Origin: Orobanche coerulescens
Lineage: Eukaryota; Streptophyta; Magnoliopsida; Lamiales; Orobanchaceae
NCBI GenBank assembly: GCA_033398695.1
Contig: JAWKAU010000045.1
Coordinates: 682,001 to 746,000 of the forward strand
Direction: 5' to 3'
Length of the DNA: 64,000 nucleotides
Shown: piece by piece, positions 1 to 8,598 of the stretch
Layout of the letters: every line of letters starts with the position of its first letter
Numbering within the stretch: position 1 is the first letter of the stretch
Made by a program: the position numbers and the translations under genes
The notes under the pieces: model-generated
Databases searched by the model: none
What the model was told of the DNA's origin: nothing
Seen by the model: only the letters and a program-made list of their open reading frames with translations

Positions 1-1017
1 CTATATAAAATTTCACCGAGAACTGTTTATCACAGAACTGGCTAATACTAAGTAGATTGTACTGTAAGCCTTCAGCATATGCAACATCGGTGACTTTGAA
101 TTTTCCGACAAGAAGGTTTCCTTTCCCTCTTGTTCTTCGCACTTTTGGATAGCGACCTTCTACGAAATTTGATAGCTTGCTTCTATCTCCGGTCATGTGC
201 CGAGAGCATTCACTATCAAAGTACCAGGTGTCCTTCTCTAGGGTGTCCTGTATGCAAATAGATTAGGTAGATTTAGGTCCCCTTTGATTTTTGGGTCCAT
301 GAATGTTAGTGCTTTAGGTACCCAAATTTTCCTGACAGCAATTGGTTTACTGTAGGTCACATTCGGTACACTGTTGCAGTATCTACGCGGGGCATATACA
401 TAGTCGCTATAACCATGATACTTATTATGCATGTAAAATTCAGGGTTATTATTATTAGTCCAGTACGATTGCCGTCTTGGGGGTGGAGCCATTTTCTTTA
501 GCCTAACAGCTTGCCTTCTGGGTCTCCAGTTGGATTCCCAACGTTTTTGTTGATACTGTGCGGATACCTGTTTTCTCGAGGAATAAAGGGGCTCCTATAT
601 CCAATACCTAGGAGTGCTGTACTGATAGTACTTCCGTGCGGGCCTTTGGTATTTGGATACAACCTTCCTTCTGAACGGCTGTTGGCGCTGTTGATATGCT
701 CGGGGAGCATGCTGTTGAGTGTGCCTTTCAGGTCTGAATGGCTGGGGATTCCGCTGTCTTGAATAGGATTGTGGGGGCGGAATGGCAGGCTTCGCTGTTC
801 ACTGAGCAACAGGTTCCTTCACAGGACTCGATGTTTCTTTCGACACAGGAATGTGTTCCACACTCTTGACGAACACAGTACTAGTTTTCCCTTTGTTTGA
901 AAATGAGTTGTATCCTAAGCCACTTTTATCATGAGCATGTTGCCCAGTGCTTAGAATTTCTTCCATTCTTTTGGACGATTTCTCGAACGATTTCAGAATG
1001 GTCTCAAGTTCATCTTC
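1..1017 (-). pseudogene. CopB gag-protease linker and start of protease/pre-integrase (degenerate)
   Basis: Minus-strand translation gives a basic, Gln/Pro/Asn-rich linker (APPPRRQSYW at about 490-450, then YHGYSDY and YSKPIAVRK) that matches the CopA linker at 15460-15690. It is followed by a copia-type aspartic protease active-site region at about 234-190. CopA has the usual Asp-Ser-Gly-Cys-Ser-Arg-His-Met; here Gly is replaced by Glu (DSECSRHM), which should abolish catalysis. The part from about 180 down to 1 matches the GAG-pre-integrase stretch of CopA. Frames shift between 498 and 1017, so no continuous ORF remains. The protease would cut the Gag-Pol polyprotein in the virus-like particle. 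Confidence 0.75.
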
Positions 1018-2554
1018 TCATTTTTCGAGAGTTTTGACTTTGGCTTGAAGTAGAACAAAATCATTCGTCTTGCTCTCATTGTGAGTTTTAACCTCACTTA
1101 GTTCATGAGCAATTTGATGATTGCTCTCCATGAGTTTTTCATAGTCGACTTTGCTGGTTTCACAATCGACAGACATATTTTCATAATTTATTTTCAGCAA
1201 GTCATTTTCATCTTTCAGCTCTAGGTTAGACAGTTGGAGCTGTATATTCTCATTTTTCAATGTCTCATGGGCCTTTTGAATGTTCGTAAACTCATTCATC
1301 ATGTTTTCAAAAGTATGAGATGCATTTACTGGAATAGCTGAGGTTGAGCTTACCTCATCGTCGCCATCTTCATCTTCAGGAATGTCCTTCGCCATAAAGC
1401 ACATATATGATTTATCATCAAACTCATCGTTAGATGAGTCACTTTCAGTGACCACCTGAAGACATTTTTCAGACTTGGATGGTGCGGGCGAGGCTTCGGA
1501 TTCTCTAATCAGGGCCTTGAGCTTGTTTTTCCAAGCACGTCTTCGTTCATCCCTCTCTTGTTGCTCGGCTTCTTGCAACCTTTGAACTTTGGGATGAGGA
1601 CATTTATTTGCATAATGTCCTAGTTTCCTGCAATTATAGCACAAGTTAGCATCACCGGATGAAGTTTTGGTACTTACCTTATGGACAGGTTTTGGCCTGT
1701 AGGGAGTTTTTCCCAATTGCTTGATGAACTTCTTGAACTTATGCATGAGAAGCGCCATTTCATCTTGAGACAGGATGTCGTCGTCACTGTCAGCATTCTT
1801 GTGACTAGGCTTCGATGAGCTGGGCATACTGTGTCGATGATTCGATACATCGGCTAGTGCTGTAACCTTTGAAGGATATTCTTCGGCTTTCTCTCTTCTG
1901 TCAATATCATACTCAAAAGCTTTGAGGTCAGAGAAGAGATCAAAAGTAGATATTTCATTTAGATTACAAGACACACGCATAGCTGTGGTCTTAATGTCCC
2001 ATCGGGCAGGGAGAGATCTGAAAATTTTTAAATTCTTCTCCTTTTGGGTATAAATTTTAACCAAAGCTTCAAGTTCACCAACAATACCAGTGAATCTGAG
2101 GTCAAGTTCCTCAAGTGTCTCAGTTGGTTTCATTTCAAAAGATTCAAATTGCTGAGTTAGTTTTGAAATTTTGTTTTCTTATGAGAGCCTGGCCTCTCAC
2201 AAATCATCTTGAGTTTATCCTGCATTTCCTCGGGTCGCTTTTCTGACTCTTTACCTTCGAGAATGTGCCTTTGTTGAGGGTGATAAACAACACATTCTTA
2301 GCCACATTTTCGAGATTGACGCGCTTTCTTTCATCTGTGGTCCATTGCTCGCGCTCCTTCTCGAGCATCTCAGCATGGGCTTGGCCTTCAATCCTTGTGG
2401 CCGTGTTTACCTTCATAATCTTAATGGAGCCATCCTGTATAACAAAAATCAATTTTTCGTGCATTGTTGCAAGATGAGCCTCCATCCTGATTCTCCAATC
2501 ATCAAATTCATTAATAGAGAACATAGGCACTTTGTTGATCATAGATGTATCCAT
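1018..2554 (-). pseudogene. gag: CopB gag (nucleocapsid/capsid polyprotein), frameshifted
   Basis: Starts MDTSMINKVPMFSINEFDDW, the same start as CopA gag. The N-terminal UBN2/DUF4219-like region runs to about 2204, where small indels shift the frame; the frame beginning MKPTETLEELDLRF at 2133 continues the protein. It contains one CCHC knuckle (CYNCRKLGHYANKC, about 1650-1605), a charged linker with acidic runs, and a long C-terminal heptad-like region (about 1330-1020; NIQLQLSNLELKDENDLL) that should form a coiled coil. A long Gag with C-terminal coiled coil is known for Sireviruses. Gag forms the cytoplasmic particle and the knuckle binds element RNA. The frameshift makes this copy non-functional. 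Confidence 0.85.
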
Positions 2555-2645
2555 GTGAGAATAAAGGAATGAAAAAGACTTTTAAAAATTAAGTGATTTG
2601 GGATCTGATTCGGTTAAAAATACGACTGATTCTTTTTAGAATCAA

Positions 2646-2660
2646 CCGCTCCGATACCAA
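2646..2660 (-). other. Primer-binding site of CopB (tRNA-iMet type)
   Basis: On the minus strand TTGGTATCGGAGCGG follows directly after the terminal ...ACCAACA of the LTR position. The usual plant iMet PBS core is TGGTATCAGAGC. The same site with nearly the same flanks is at 13291 in CopA, which fixes the LTR/PBS boundary in both copies. Confidence 0.8.
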
Positions 2661-2745
2661 TTGTTGGTCCCCAGAATGATGAAGACTGTTCTCACTGTAC
2701 CAACACGAGTCTTTTTCTAGTGTGCTTTGTCCTCACTCATGCGCA

Positions 2746-2830
2746 CCTGAGAAACTTCCCAGGATCACCTATCCCTTAACTACTCCTGGCCAAGCACGCT
2801 TAACATTGGAGTTTCTATGAGATGGATACC
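2746..2830 (-). pseudogene. 5S-rRNA-like sequence, left arm (sense with CopB)
   Basis: The minus strand contains GTTAAGCGTGCTTG, the core of the plant 5S A-box region, preceded by AACTCCAA (5S: AACTCCGA). It continues GGAGTAGTTAAGGGATAGGTG and CCTGGGAAGTTTCTCAGG, matching 5S GAGTAGTACTAGGATGGGTG and CCTGGGAAGTCCTCGTG in order. It lacks a clean 5S 5' end and has a decayed C-box compared with the right arm, so it is a derived LTR sequence and not a 5S gene. In Cassandra such sequence carries the Pol III internal promoter. Confidence 0.75.
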
Positions 2831-3020
2831 AGAAAAGAAGGTGCATCTTGTTGGTATGAGTAGTCCAAATCAATTCATTTAACCACTTTCTAGTGCATAT
2901 CTCACAGGTCTTAAAATGCACGAGGCGCGGCTTGCGATTCGACCTGTGAGATCTGCACTAGAAAGTGGTTAAATGAATTAATTTGGACTACTCATTCCAA
3001 CAAGATGCATCTTATTTTTT

Positions 3021-3106
3021 GGTATCCATCTCATAGAAACTCCAAAGTTAAGCGTGCTTGTCCTGGAGTAGTTAAGGATGGGTGCCCCCCTGGGAAGTTT
3101 CTCAGG
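3021..3106 (+). pseudogene. 5S-rRNA-like sequence, right arm (opposite orientation)
   Basis: The plus strand has ATCTCATAGAAACTCC, then AAAGTTAAGCGTGCTTG, GGAGTAGTTAAGGATGGGTG and CCCTGGGAAGTTTCTCAGG. These follow the order and spacing of plant 5S rRNA from about residue 33 to the 3' end. This arm is closer to 5S (GGATGGGTG intact) than the left arm. An RNA from this arm would be antisense to CopB. Confidence 0.75.
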
Positions 3107-3352
3107 TGCGCGTGAGTGAGGACAAAGCGCGCTAGGAAAAAGACTCGTGTTGGTACAGTGAGGACAATCTTCATCATTCTGGGGACCAACATAATTACCA
3201 ATCATGAATCAGACAACCACACTCTACCAATCGCAGTAAACAACCATTCATGTATTCCCTAGAAGTTTTATGAATATAGAAACCAACCCAAGTAGAGACT
3301 TTGTAAAATGAAATGCCATCTAGGGAATCTTAGAAAACGTAAATCCTTTTGG

Positions 3353-4060
3353 AACTCATGTCCTAAGTTTGTCAAAAGCCTCTAAGAACTCATGTCCTAG
3401 GTTTGTCAAAAGCCTCCAGGAACTCATGTCCTAGGTTTGTCAAAATCCTTTACATTAAAACATGCCCAACGATCAATTAAAACGTTTGTGAACTCTTGTT
3501 ACATAAACCACATACAGCAATAACACTCATGATCCCTTGTCATGTGGCTCCGTAGGTTCATCAACCTGCATGGACTATGCCTAGTACAATACCCATAACA
3601 TCGTGAACTCATGTCACGTGTCAAACACAACAAACATAACACTCGTGATCCCTTGTCACGTGGCTCCGTAGGTCCATCAACCCTCACGGACTATGCCAAA
3701 CACAAATATCATAATACTGTGAACTCTTGTCACGTATCAACATAACAATCATAGCACTCGTGATCCCTTGTCACGTGGCTGCATAGGTTCATCAACCCGC
3801 ACAAACTATGCCAAACCAAAACAATCACAATATCCAGTCACGACTCCGTGATCTCTTGCCACGAGTCACCGTAGCGCCCGTCAGACCCACACGGTTGGAC
3901 GTACTGTGTCCTGACCCCATGATCGACTGCCATGTGTCATCGTAGGCCTCGTCAGACCCACACAACTGGACCTCAGCACCACACACTAAGTTCCGATTCC
4001 ATGGACCCTTGCCATGAATCCTCATAGGCCCCGTCGAACCTGCACGAGTGAACTTAGCAT
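3353..4060 (-). repeat. Short tandem repeats inside the GA-minus LTR
   Basis: Two repeat families. At 3353-3449 a 33-bp unit (AACTCATGTCCTAGGTTTGT...) occurs three times. At about 3520-4060 a phrase containing TGATCCCTTGTCACGTGGCT followed by a CCGTAGGTTCATCAACC-like segment recurs about six times at 70-120-bp spacing with growing divergence. The second phrase also recurs three times in the internal region at 5830-6070. Confidence 0.7.
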
Positions 4061-5020
4061 CACAACACATAACTTCACAGTTACATTCACATTTCGTCAA
4101 GTCCATATACGGCAAATCAATCAATTGATCACCACAAAATCACGCATTGCGCACATGCAACACATGATCAACATGCAATTCATCATTATCAATGACACAC
4201 GACCAACATAACTCATAATCAATGCACAATACATTGTACAACCATGTGTACAACCAAGCCAACACGATTATCACAATCCTGCACACAAAACATGATACAC
4301 AATACATATATCCAAGTAACATAGTCATCACCAATCCCATATAACAGGTAATACATAACCAATTCACACGAACCACGTTTTCAAAGGTAAACCAACCATC
4401 AAAACACAACACACGATTTCTAATCACAAGATACAAGTTGTATAACAAGACACTTGCCTTAATAACCGCTAACGAACATTCCGAAGAAAACAGTTCAACC
4501 AGGAAACCTCGGATCCCAAACAAGACAACGAATGGGAGGGTTCCGACTCGAGTTCTTCACAAGAACTTCATTCCTAAGACTTATCATCAATAAATCAACG
4601 ATCGTACAAGGAATAATAATCACATAACGCTCGAATCCCCCTCTAAGACCCTTTATCGGACACCTTCAAGGCGTCGATTAGGAATTCAACAAAATGACGA
4701 ATCCTAAACAATCCAACCATGGAATCACAAGGGAAATGATAGAATACATCTTAATAATCATCGATCAATCACAAATCTAAGTTATTACGGGCTAATCAGA
4801 CAAGATCAAGTAAAATCTCCAATTTTCCCAAACTTAAGGTTTTAGGAAAACTTACCCTGATTCGCTTGATCAAAGGATATTTTGGAATGATTAATCGATG
4901 ATATGAACTCTAGAACTTCGTGGATTCATTGTTTAACAACATGCCTTTGACTTCTCCAAGACTCCAGCCGCGGACAGAAAAGAAAGGAAATGAAAAACGA
5001 GTGAAAATATGACTGCTCAG

Positions 5021-5480
5021 TCATATTTATACTGGCGCGTCCCTAGCGTGTGCTAGGCCTCCGGACTAGCGTACGCTATCGGCCAGTCTCAGCCTAGAAC
5101 CTTCGGCCGGGGCCCGCACGACCCGGTCCTGCTGACCTAACCTGCCGACCAGAACCTTCATGTCCGACCGCGTTAGCGCGCGCTGCATGGACACTTGCGT
5201 GCGCTAGCCGACCTCTCCAGAACTCTATGGATTAAACTGCTCGACCAGGTAGCATGCGCTAGTCGGCCGATAGCATGCACTACACCTGCCGATTAGCACG
5301 CGCCACGACCGACAGTAGCGTGCGCTACCGGTTGGTCCTTCCCGAGTCCAGAACCTCCGGAACCTCTCTGCCCATCTAGGTAACGTGCGCTGGCCGACCG
5401 ATAGAATGCTCTATGCCTGCTGATTAGCGCGCGCTGCCATCCGACAGTAGCATGCGCTATGCCGGTCCCTGCCGGTTCCT
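5021..5480 (-). promoter_or_regulatory. GA-minus LTR promoter: dyad cluster plus TATA box
   Basis: About eleven copies of a dyad of form TAGCGTGCGCTA/TAGCGCACGCTA, some degenerate, lie between 5044 and 5475, about 30-40 bp apart. In element sense they end just upstream of a TATA box (CCAGTATAAATATGA, 5035-5021). After the TATA comes a TTTTCACTCG-type start region, as in the sister LTRs. This is a U3 promoter by position. Confidence 0.7.
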
Positions 5481-5732
5481 TCCGCAACTGTCCGGCCAGT
5501 GCCCAACCGCTATGACCCGGCGACTTGATTTCCGAAAACACATGAAACTAACACGACGAAACGCTTGTGGAGAACATCAACGATCCGAAATGAAAACATC
5601 ATGCAACAATTAACCACACGAGACCATATAAACACAAAAATCAATCATAGAGAAAAATGATACCGATACTCGGCAACCGAGAAATATCCGGAAAAATCCA
5701 AAATAACCGGAACGAAAATCTCGGGTGTTATA

Positions 5733-6343
5733 TTCTCCCCCACTAAAAATAAGTTTCGTCCCGAAACTTAAAATAAAGACATCACAGTGCTAGCAAAATG
5801 CCATGCTCAAGCATACACAAATCAACTCATGACTCCATGATCTACAGTCACGTGTCTCTGTAGGTTTTAACAACCCACACGGATTGAGTCGAAACAGTAC
5901 ATCAATATCAATTATGCTCGTGACCCCGTGATCTCCTGTCACGTGTCTCCGTAGGTTCGAAAACCCACATGGATTAAGCTAAGCAGCAATCACAATAAAC
6001 ATGCTCGTGACCCCGTGATCTCCTGTCACGTGTCTCCATAGGTTCAACAACCCACACAGATTGAGCTAAAACAACCATCACAACAATCCACACGGAAATA
6101 TTCAAACCAGAATATCAGATATTAAGCACCACACGTCAAACATCACATATCAAGTCTACACGCAAGATAAAATCTACAAGACCAACATAAAATAATATCA
6201 CTGGGCATCGATGGGCCCTCCAGGAGTAGGAACGAAATCTCTCTTCCCGAACATTTTAGCAACAGTCTCACAATGCACTGCTTGGCGCCCCACTTGACCA
6301 CACTTGAAATAGTTCACTAGCGGCAAACAACAATTCTTACTGG
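5733..6343 (-). pseudogene. Gypsy internal remnant: polypurine tract, repeats, degenerate zinc-knuckle end
   Basis: Minus strand from 6343: an open stretch of about 47 codons including YFKCGQVGRQAVHC and ending GGPIDAQ-stop near 6203. It looks like a CCHC knuckle (C-X2-C-X4-H-X4-C) with the first Cys changed to Tyr and the His to Arg. Then follow three copies, at about 88-bp spacing, of a repeat also found in the LTR (5828, 5919, 6006), the gypsy-like TTTCGGGACGAAACTT motif, and the PPT at 5744-5733. The reading frame is cut at 6343 by the start of another LTR. I cannot say whether the knuckle is Gag or a C-terminal extension of pol. Confidence 0.55.
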
Positions 6344-6981
6344 TGTAATACCCGAGATCTATGTTCCGGATTCGTTGAGTTTTCTGGGTTTATCTGATTG
6401 TTATTGTCCACATCATTGGAATTTTGTGCCATGTTTTGGGTGTGCCTTGTTGGGACATGTGTTCGGAGGTGTTTTGGATCACAGTGTGAGTTTTTGGTTT
6501 ATTGTGGTGTAACGCACGCTAAAGCTTGTAGTGTAGCGTGCGCTACTGTGTTGTTGTTAGCGCACGCTAATTGGTAGTCCAGAGGCAGTCCAGGAGCTAC
6601 TGGAATGGGACTGGAGTCTCATTAGCACACGCTAAGGTTGGTAGCTAGCGCATGCTATCGACTGCTTAGCGCACGATGACTTCTCTTTCTAGCACACTCT
6701 ACCTGGTTGGTGCAGATCTGTCCAGGAGCTACTGGATTGGATTTGTGACTTGTTAGCACACACAACGCGTATTGGCTAGCGCATGCTAACAGTGTTGCGG
6801 GCGGTGTGTTCTGAGGCATTGACCCCGCACGCTAATAACTGTCCAGTATAAATACTTGGCAGCAGCGTTAATTCGTCATTTCTCACCCTTTTTCATCTCT
6901 TTCCGACAGGAGTGAGCTCCTGAGGCGATTTTGAGCGACCTTATTCTTCAAGCTTCATCTTGGGGTGGATTTATGTATATT
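6344..6981 (+). mobile_element. Gypsy LTR (GA-plus), 5' 640 bp only
   Basis: Starts TGTAATACCCGAGATC at 6344, the same start (minus sense) as the solo LTR at 47611. It carries the dyad cluster, a TATA box and a CGTCATTTCTCACCC start region shared with GC, and is cut at 6981 where the SirB LTR begins. It interrupts the degenerate zinc-knuckle frame of the preceding remnant, so it is a younger insertion there; its own 3' part has been lost. Confidence 0.75.
6510..6854 (+). promoter_or_regulatory. GA-plus LTR promoter: dyad cluster plus TATA box
   Basis: About ten full or decayed dyads (e.g. TAGCGTGCGCTA near 6535, TAGCGCACGCTA near 6559, TAGCGCATGCTA near 6649) end a few bases before AGTATAAATA at 6845-6854. 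Spacing and order are as in the other LTRs of this family. Confidence 0.7.
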
Positions 6982-8418
6982 TGTAGGTCACAAGTCATCC
7001 AGGAATAAGTCTAGATAGGGGAGGATGAATAGACTTATTGAAACTCTTAAACTCTTTTTCACGAAGAGTAAGTTTCTCAGCTGATAGATATGCAGAAATC
7101 AGCTGATAACGAAATCAAGACTAAGGAATGGAACAATAATGAATGAATGCAACAGTTAAATATGATGCTGAAAATAGTAAAACACGCAGGCAATTTATAG
7201 TGGTTTCAGAGGTGGGGTAATCCTCTACTAATCCACTTTCTCCAAACCAGTTGGAGATGAATCCACTATAATTCTCAACCAGTGATAAATATTACACTGA
7301 TTCTACTACTTAGCTACAACAACTTCCAACCAAAGGGAAACCACGTCACAAGCCTCTTCGATCGCCTAGCACCACTTGATTCTTCAAATCCTCGGATGCC
7401 TATCAGTCTCGCAACTTCAACCAGTGAAGTACCCTGAACTCAGGTTTTAAGATAAGAGTGTTTGTCTTCTCCAACTAAGAGCTTTCTTCAAATAAGATCT
7501 TCGAGTACTGCTCTTATCACTATGCTATATGATTGCTTTGATTGCTTTGATAACTTTGATCGCTTGAGAGTTTTGTTCGCATCGTACTGCTCATCTTCAA
7601 ATCTTCGGATATATATAAGTGTTGATCCTTGAGCATTCTTCATAGCCGTTGCAAATCTTGTAACAAATCCATCCGTTGGAGAAATAGACCTCTTTGTTTA
7701 TTTTTCTGAACGTTGCAAGGCTGGATTCCCTTTATTTTAATTCATCTTTCGACCGTTGTGAAGACTTTGCATGTGAGGCGCCGCATCTTTTGAATATAAT
7801 AAGATTAAAGTCTTCAAAGGTAGGTCTGGATGAATTATTTAATTCATATCCTTGCGGGAATCTCTCCAATTTGTCTCTTCACGCTTGCATGTGACTTTCC
7901 GTAATATTTGACTATTTAACGCATGCTGACGTGAACTTTGGAGTACTTGGCTGATCACTTATAAGTCAAGTTGGCTGATGTACAGTCAAGTTTGGACTTC
8001 TCTGATGATGACTGTTTGAGACTCGCCTGATCAGATGACTTCTCTGAAGTCTTCTGACTTGAAGAATTTTGACTTGTCTGATGGTCAGACTTCAGATGAC
8101 TTAGTCTGCTGATCACTGATCATAGCCTTGGTCAAACATCTCTCGATGAATTTTTGTTGACTGTAACTTCTTCGACTTGACTCACTGTACTTCTCTGATG
8201 TACTTATCTGTACCTTTGTACTTAGCCGATTTGAGCCTAATTTATTTGGCCTATAGGAGATACTTATTTGGTTCTTCCTTACATTTTGCCAAGTATTTAA
8301 CTTAACAGAATTTGGCCTATGGAAGATACTCATTTGGTTCTTCCTTACATTTTTGCCAAGTAATAAACATTTGAATTACAATAATGACATCATCAAAATC
8401 TAACAAGTATTCCTAACA
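6982..8418 (-). repeat. SirB 3' LTR
   Basis: Minus sense TGTTAGGAATACTTG... from 8418 to ...GTGACCTACA at 6982 (1437 bp). The 5' end is well fixed by the adjacent PPT; the 3' end is inferred from TG...CA and could be off by some bases. It contains short repeats built on CTGATCA, GACTTC and TTGGTTCTTCCTTACATTT (twice, near 8275 and 8335). No ORF of note. Confidence 0.65.
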
Positions 8419-8420
8419 AA

Positions 8421-8434
8421 ATTCCCCCTATTTT
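8421..8434 (-). other. Polypurine tract of SirB
   Basis: AAAATAGGGGGAAT on the minus strand directly upstream of the LTR start TGTTAGGAA; this is the plus-strand primer position in LTR retrotransposons. Confidence 0.75.
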
Positions 8435-8598
8435 GATGATGGCAAAACTTAAGCAAATTATTCAAATGAATAGGTTTGCACTTGAGTGCAAGACACAAAC
8501 TAAAATAAGTTTTGTTTTGAGACAACTGGGAATTGCCATTCAAAAGACTGTTATATTAATTTTTCTGTATTGTTTTACAAGTACATGGCTTTCAATGA

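Larger units (their letters stand above)
1..3191 (-). mobile_element. CopB: truncated Ty1/copia (Sirevirus-like) element
   Basis: Read on the minus strand this runs LTR-position palindrome (3191-2662), PBS (2660-2646), leader, gag (2554-1018), gag-protease linker and the first part of protease/pre-integrase, and is cut by the window edge. Its leader, gag and linker align closely with CopA (13289-15950), so they belong to one family. Gag is frameshifted near 2200, where CopA reads straight through, and the protease has a changed active-site residue, so the copy is dead. The outer end at 3191 abuts the interior of a gypsy LTR, consistent with insertion into it. The other end lies outside the window, so no target-site duplication can be checked. 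Confidence 0.85.
2662..3191. repeat. 530-bp near-perfect palindrome in the LTR position of CopB, Cassandra/5S-like arms
   Basis: Left arm 2662-2910 and right arm 2941-3191 are inverted copies (roughly 92% identical by eye, about 20 differences, many C/T transitions) around a 30-bp loop at 2911-2940. The ends are TGTTGGTCCCC and GGGGACCAACA, i.e. LTR-like TG...CA. The left arm ends exactly at the CopB PBS. No 5-bp duplication flanks the unit (CCAAT on the left, TAATT on the right), so it is not a simple insertion. Each arm (about 250 bp) carries a 5S-rRNA-like stretch; 5S sequence inside LTRs of about this size defines the Cassandra class of TRIM retrotransposons. The head-to-head arrangement is not the normal Cassandra layout, where LTRs are direct repeats. 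Confidence 0.85.
3192..5732 (-). mobile_element. Gypsy LTR (GA-minus), truncated at its 3' end by CopB
   Basis: On the minus strand the LTR starts at 5732 with TATAACACCCGAG (a decayed TGTAACACCCGAG), directly after a polypurine tract AGTGGGGGAGAA (5744-5733). It then holds a cluster of TAGCG-NN-CGCTA dyads, a TATA box and long repetitive R/U5-like sequence. Its far end is missing where CopB begins. The architecture matches GB (25489-27546), GC (to 31445) and the solo LTR (45254-47611). ORF-like stretches inside it (e.g. 3825-4124, 4140-4523, 5293-5541) have no recognisable domains and I regard them as chance. Confidence 0.8.

Noticed and set aside
3021..3106. A functional 5S rRNA gene
   Set aside because: Only the 3' two thirds match, with substitutions and no proper 5' start or tandem context; it sits in an LTR-like inverted arm.
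2662..3191. The palindrome as an ordinary MITE or foldback transposon inserted between CopB and GA
   Set aside because: No target-site duplication, LTR-type TG...CA ends, and its inner edge coincides exactly with the LTR/PBS boundary known from CopA. It is still possible if the insertion was followed by local rearrangement.
4140..4523. Hydrophobic 127-residue minus-strand ORF
   Set aside because: Lies in the R/U5 part of a gypsy LTR, has no domain, and its composition follows from AC-rich repeats.
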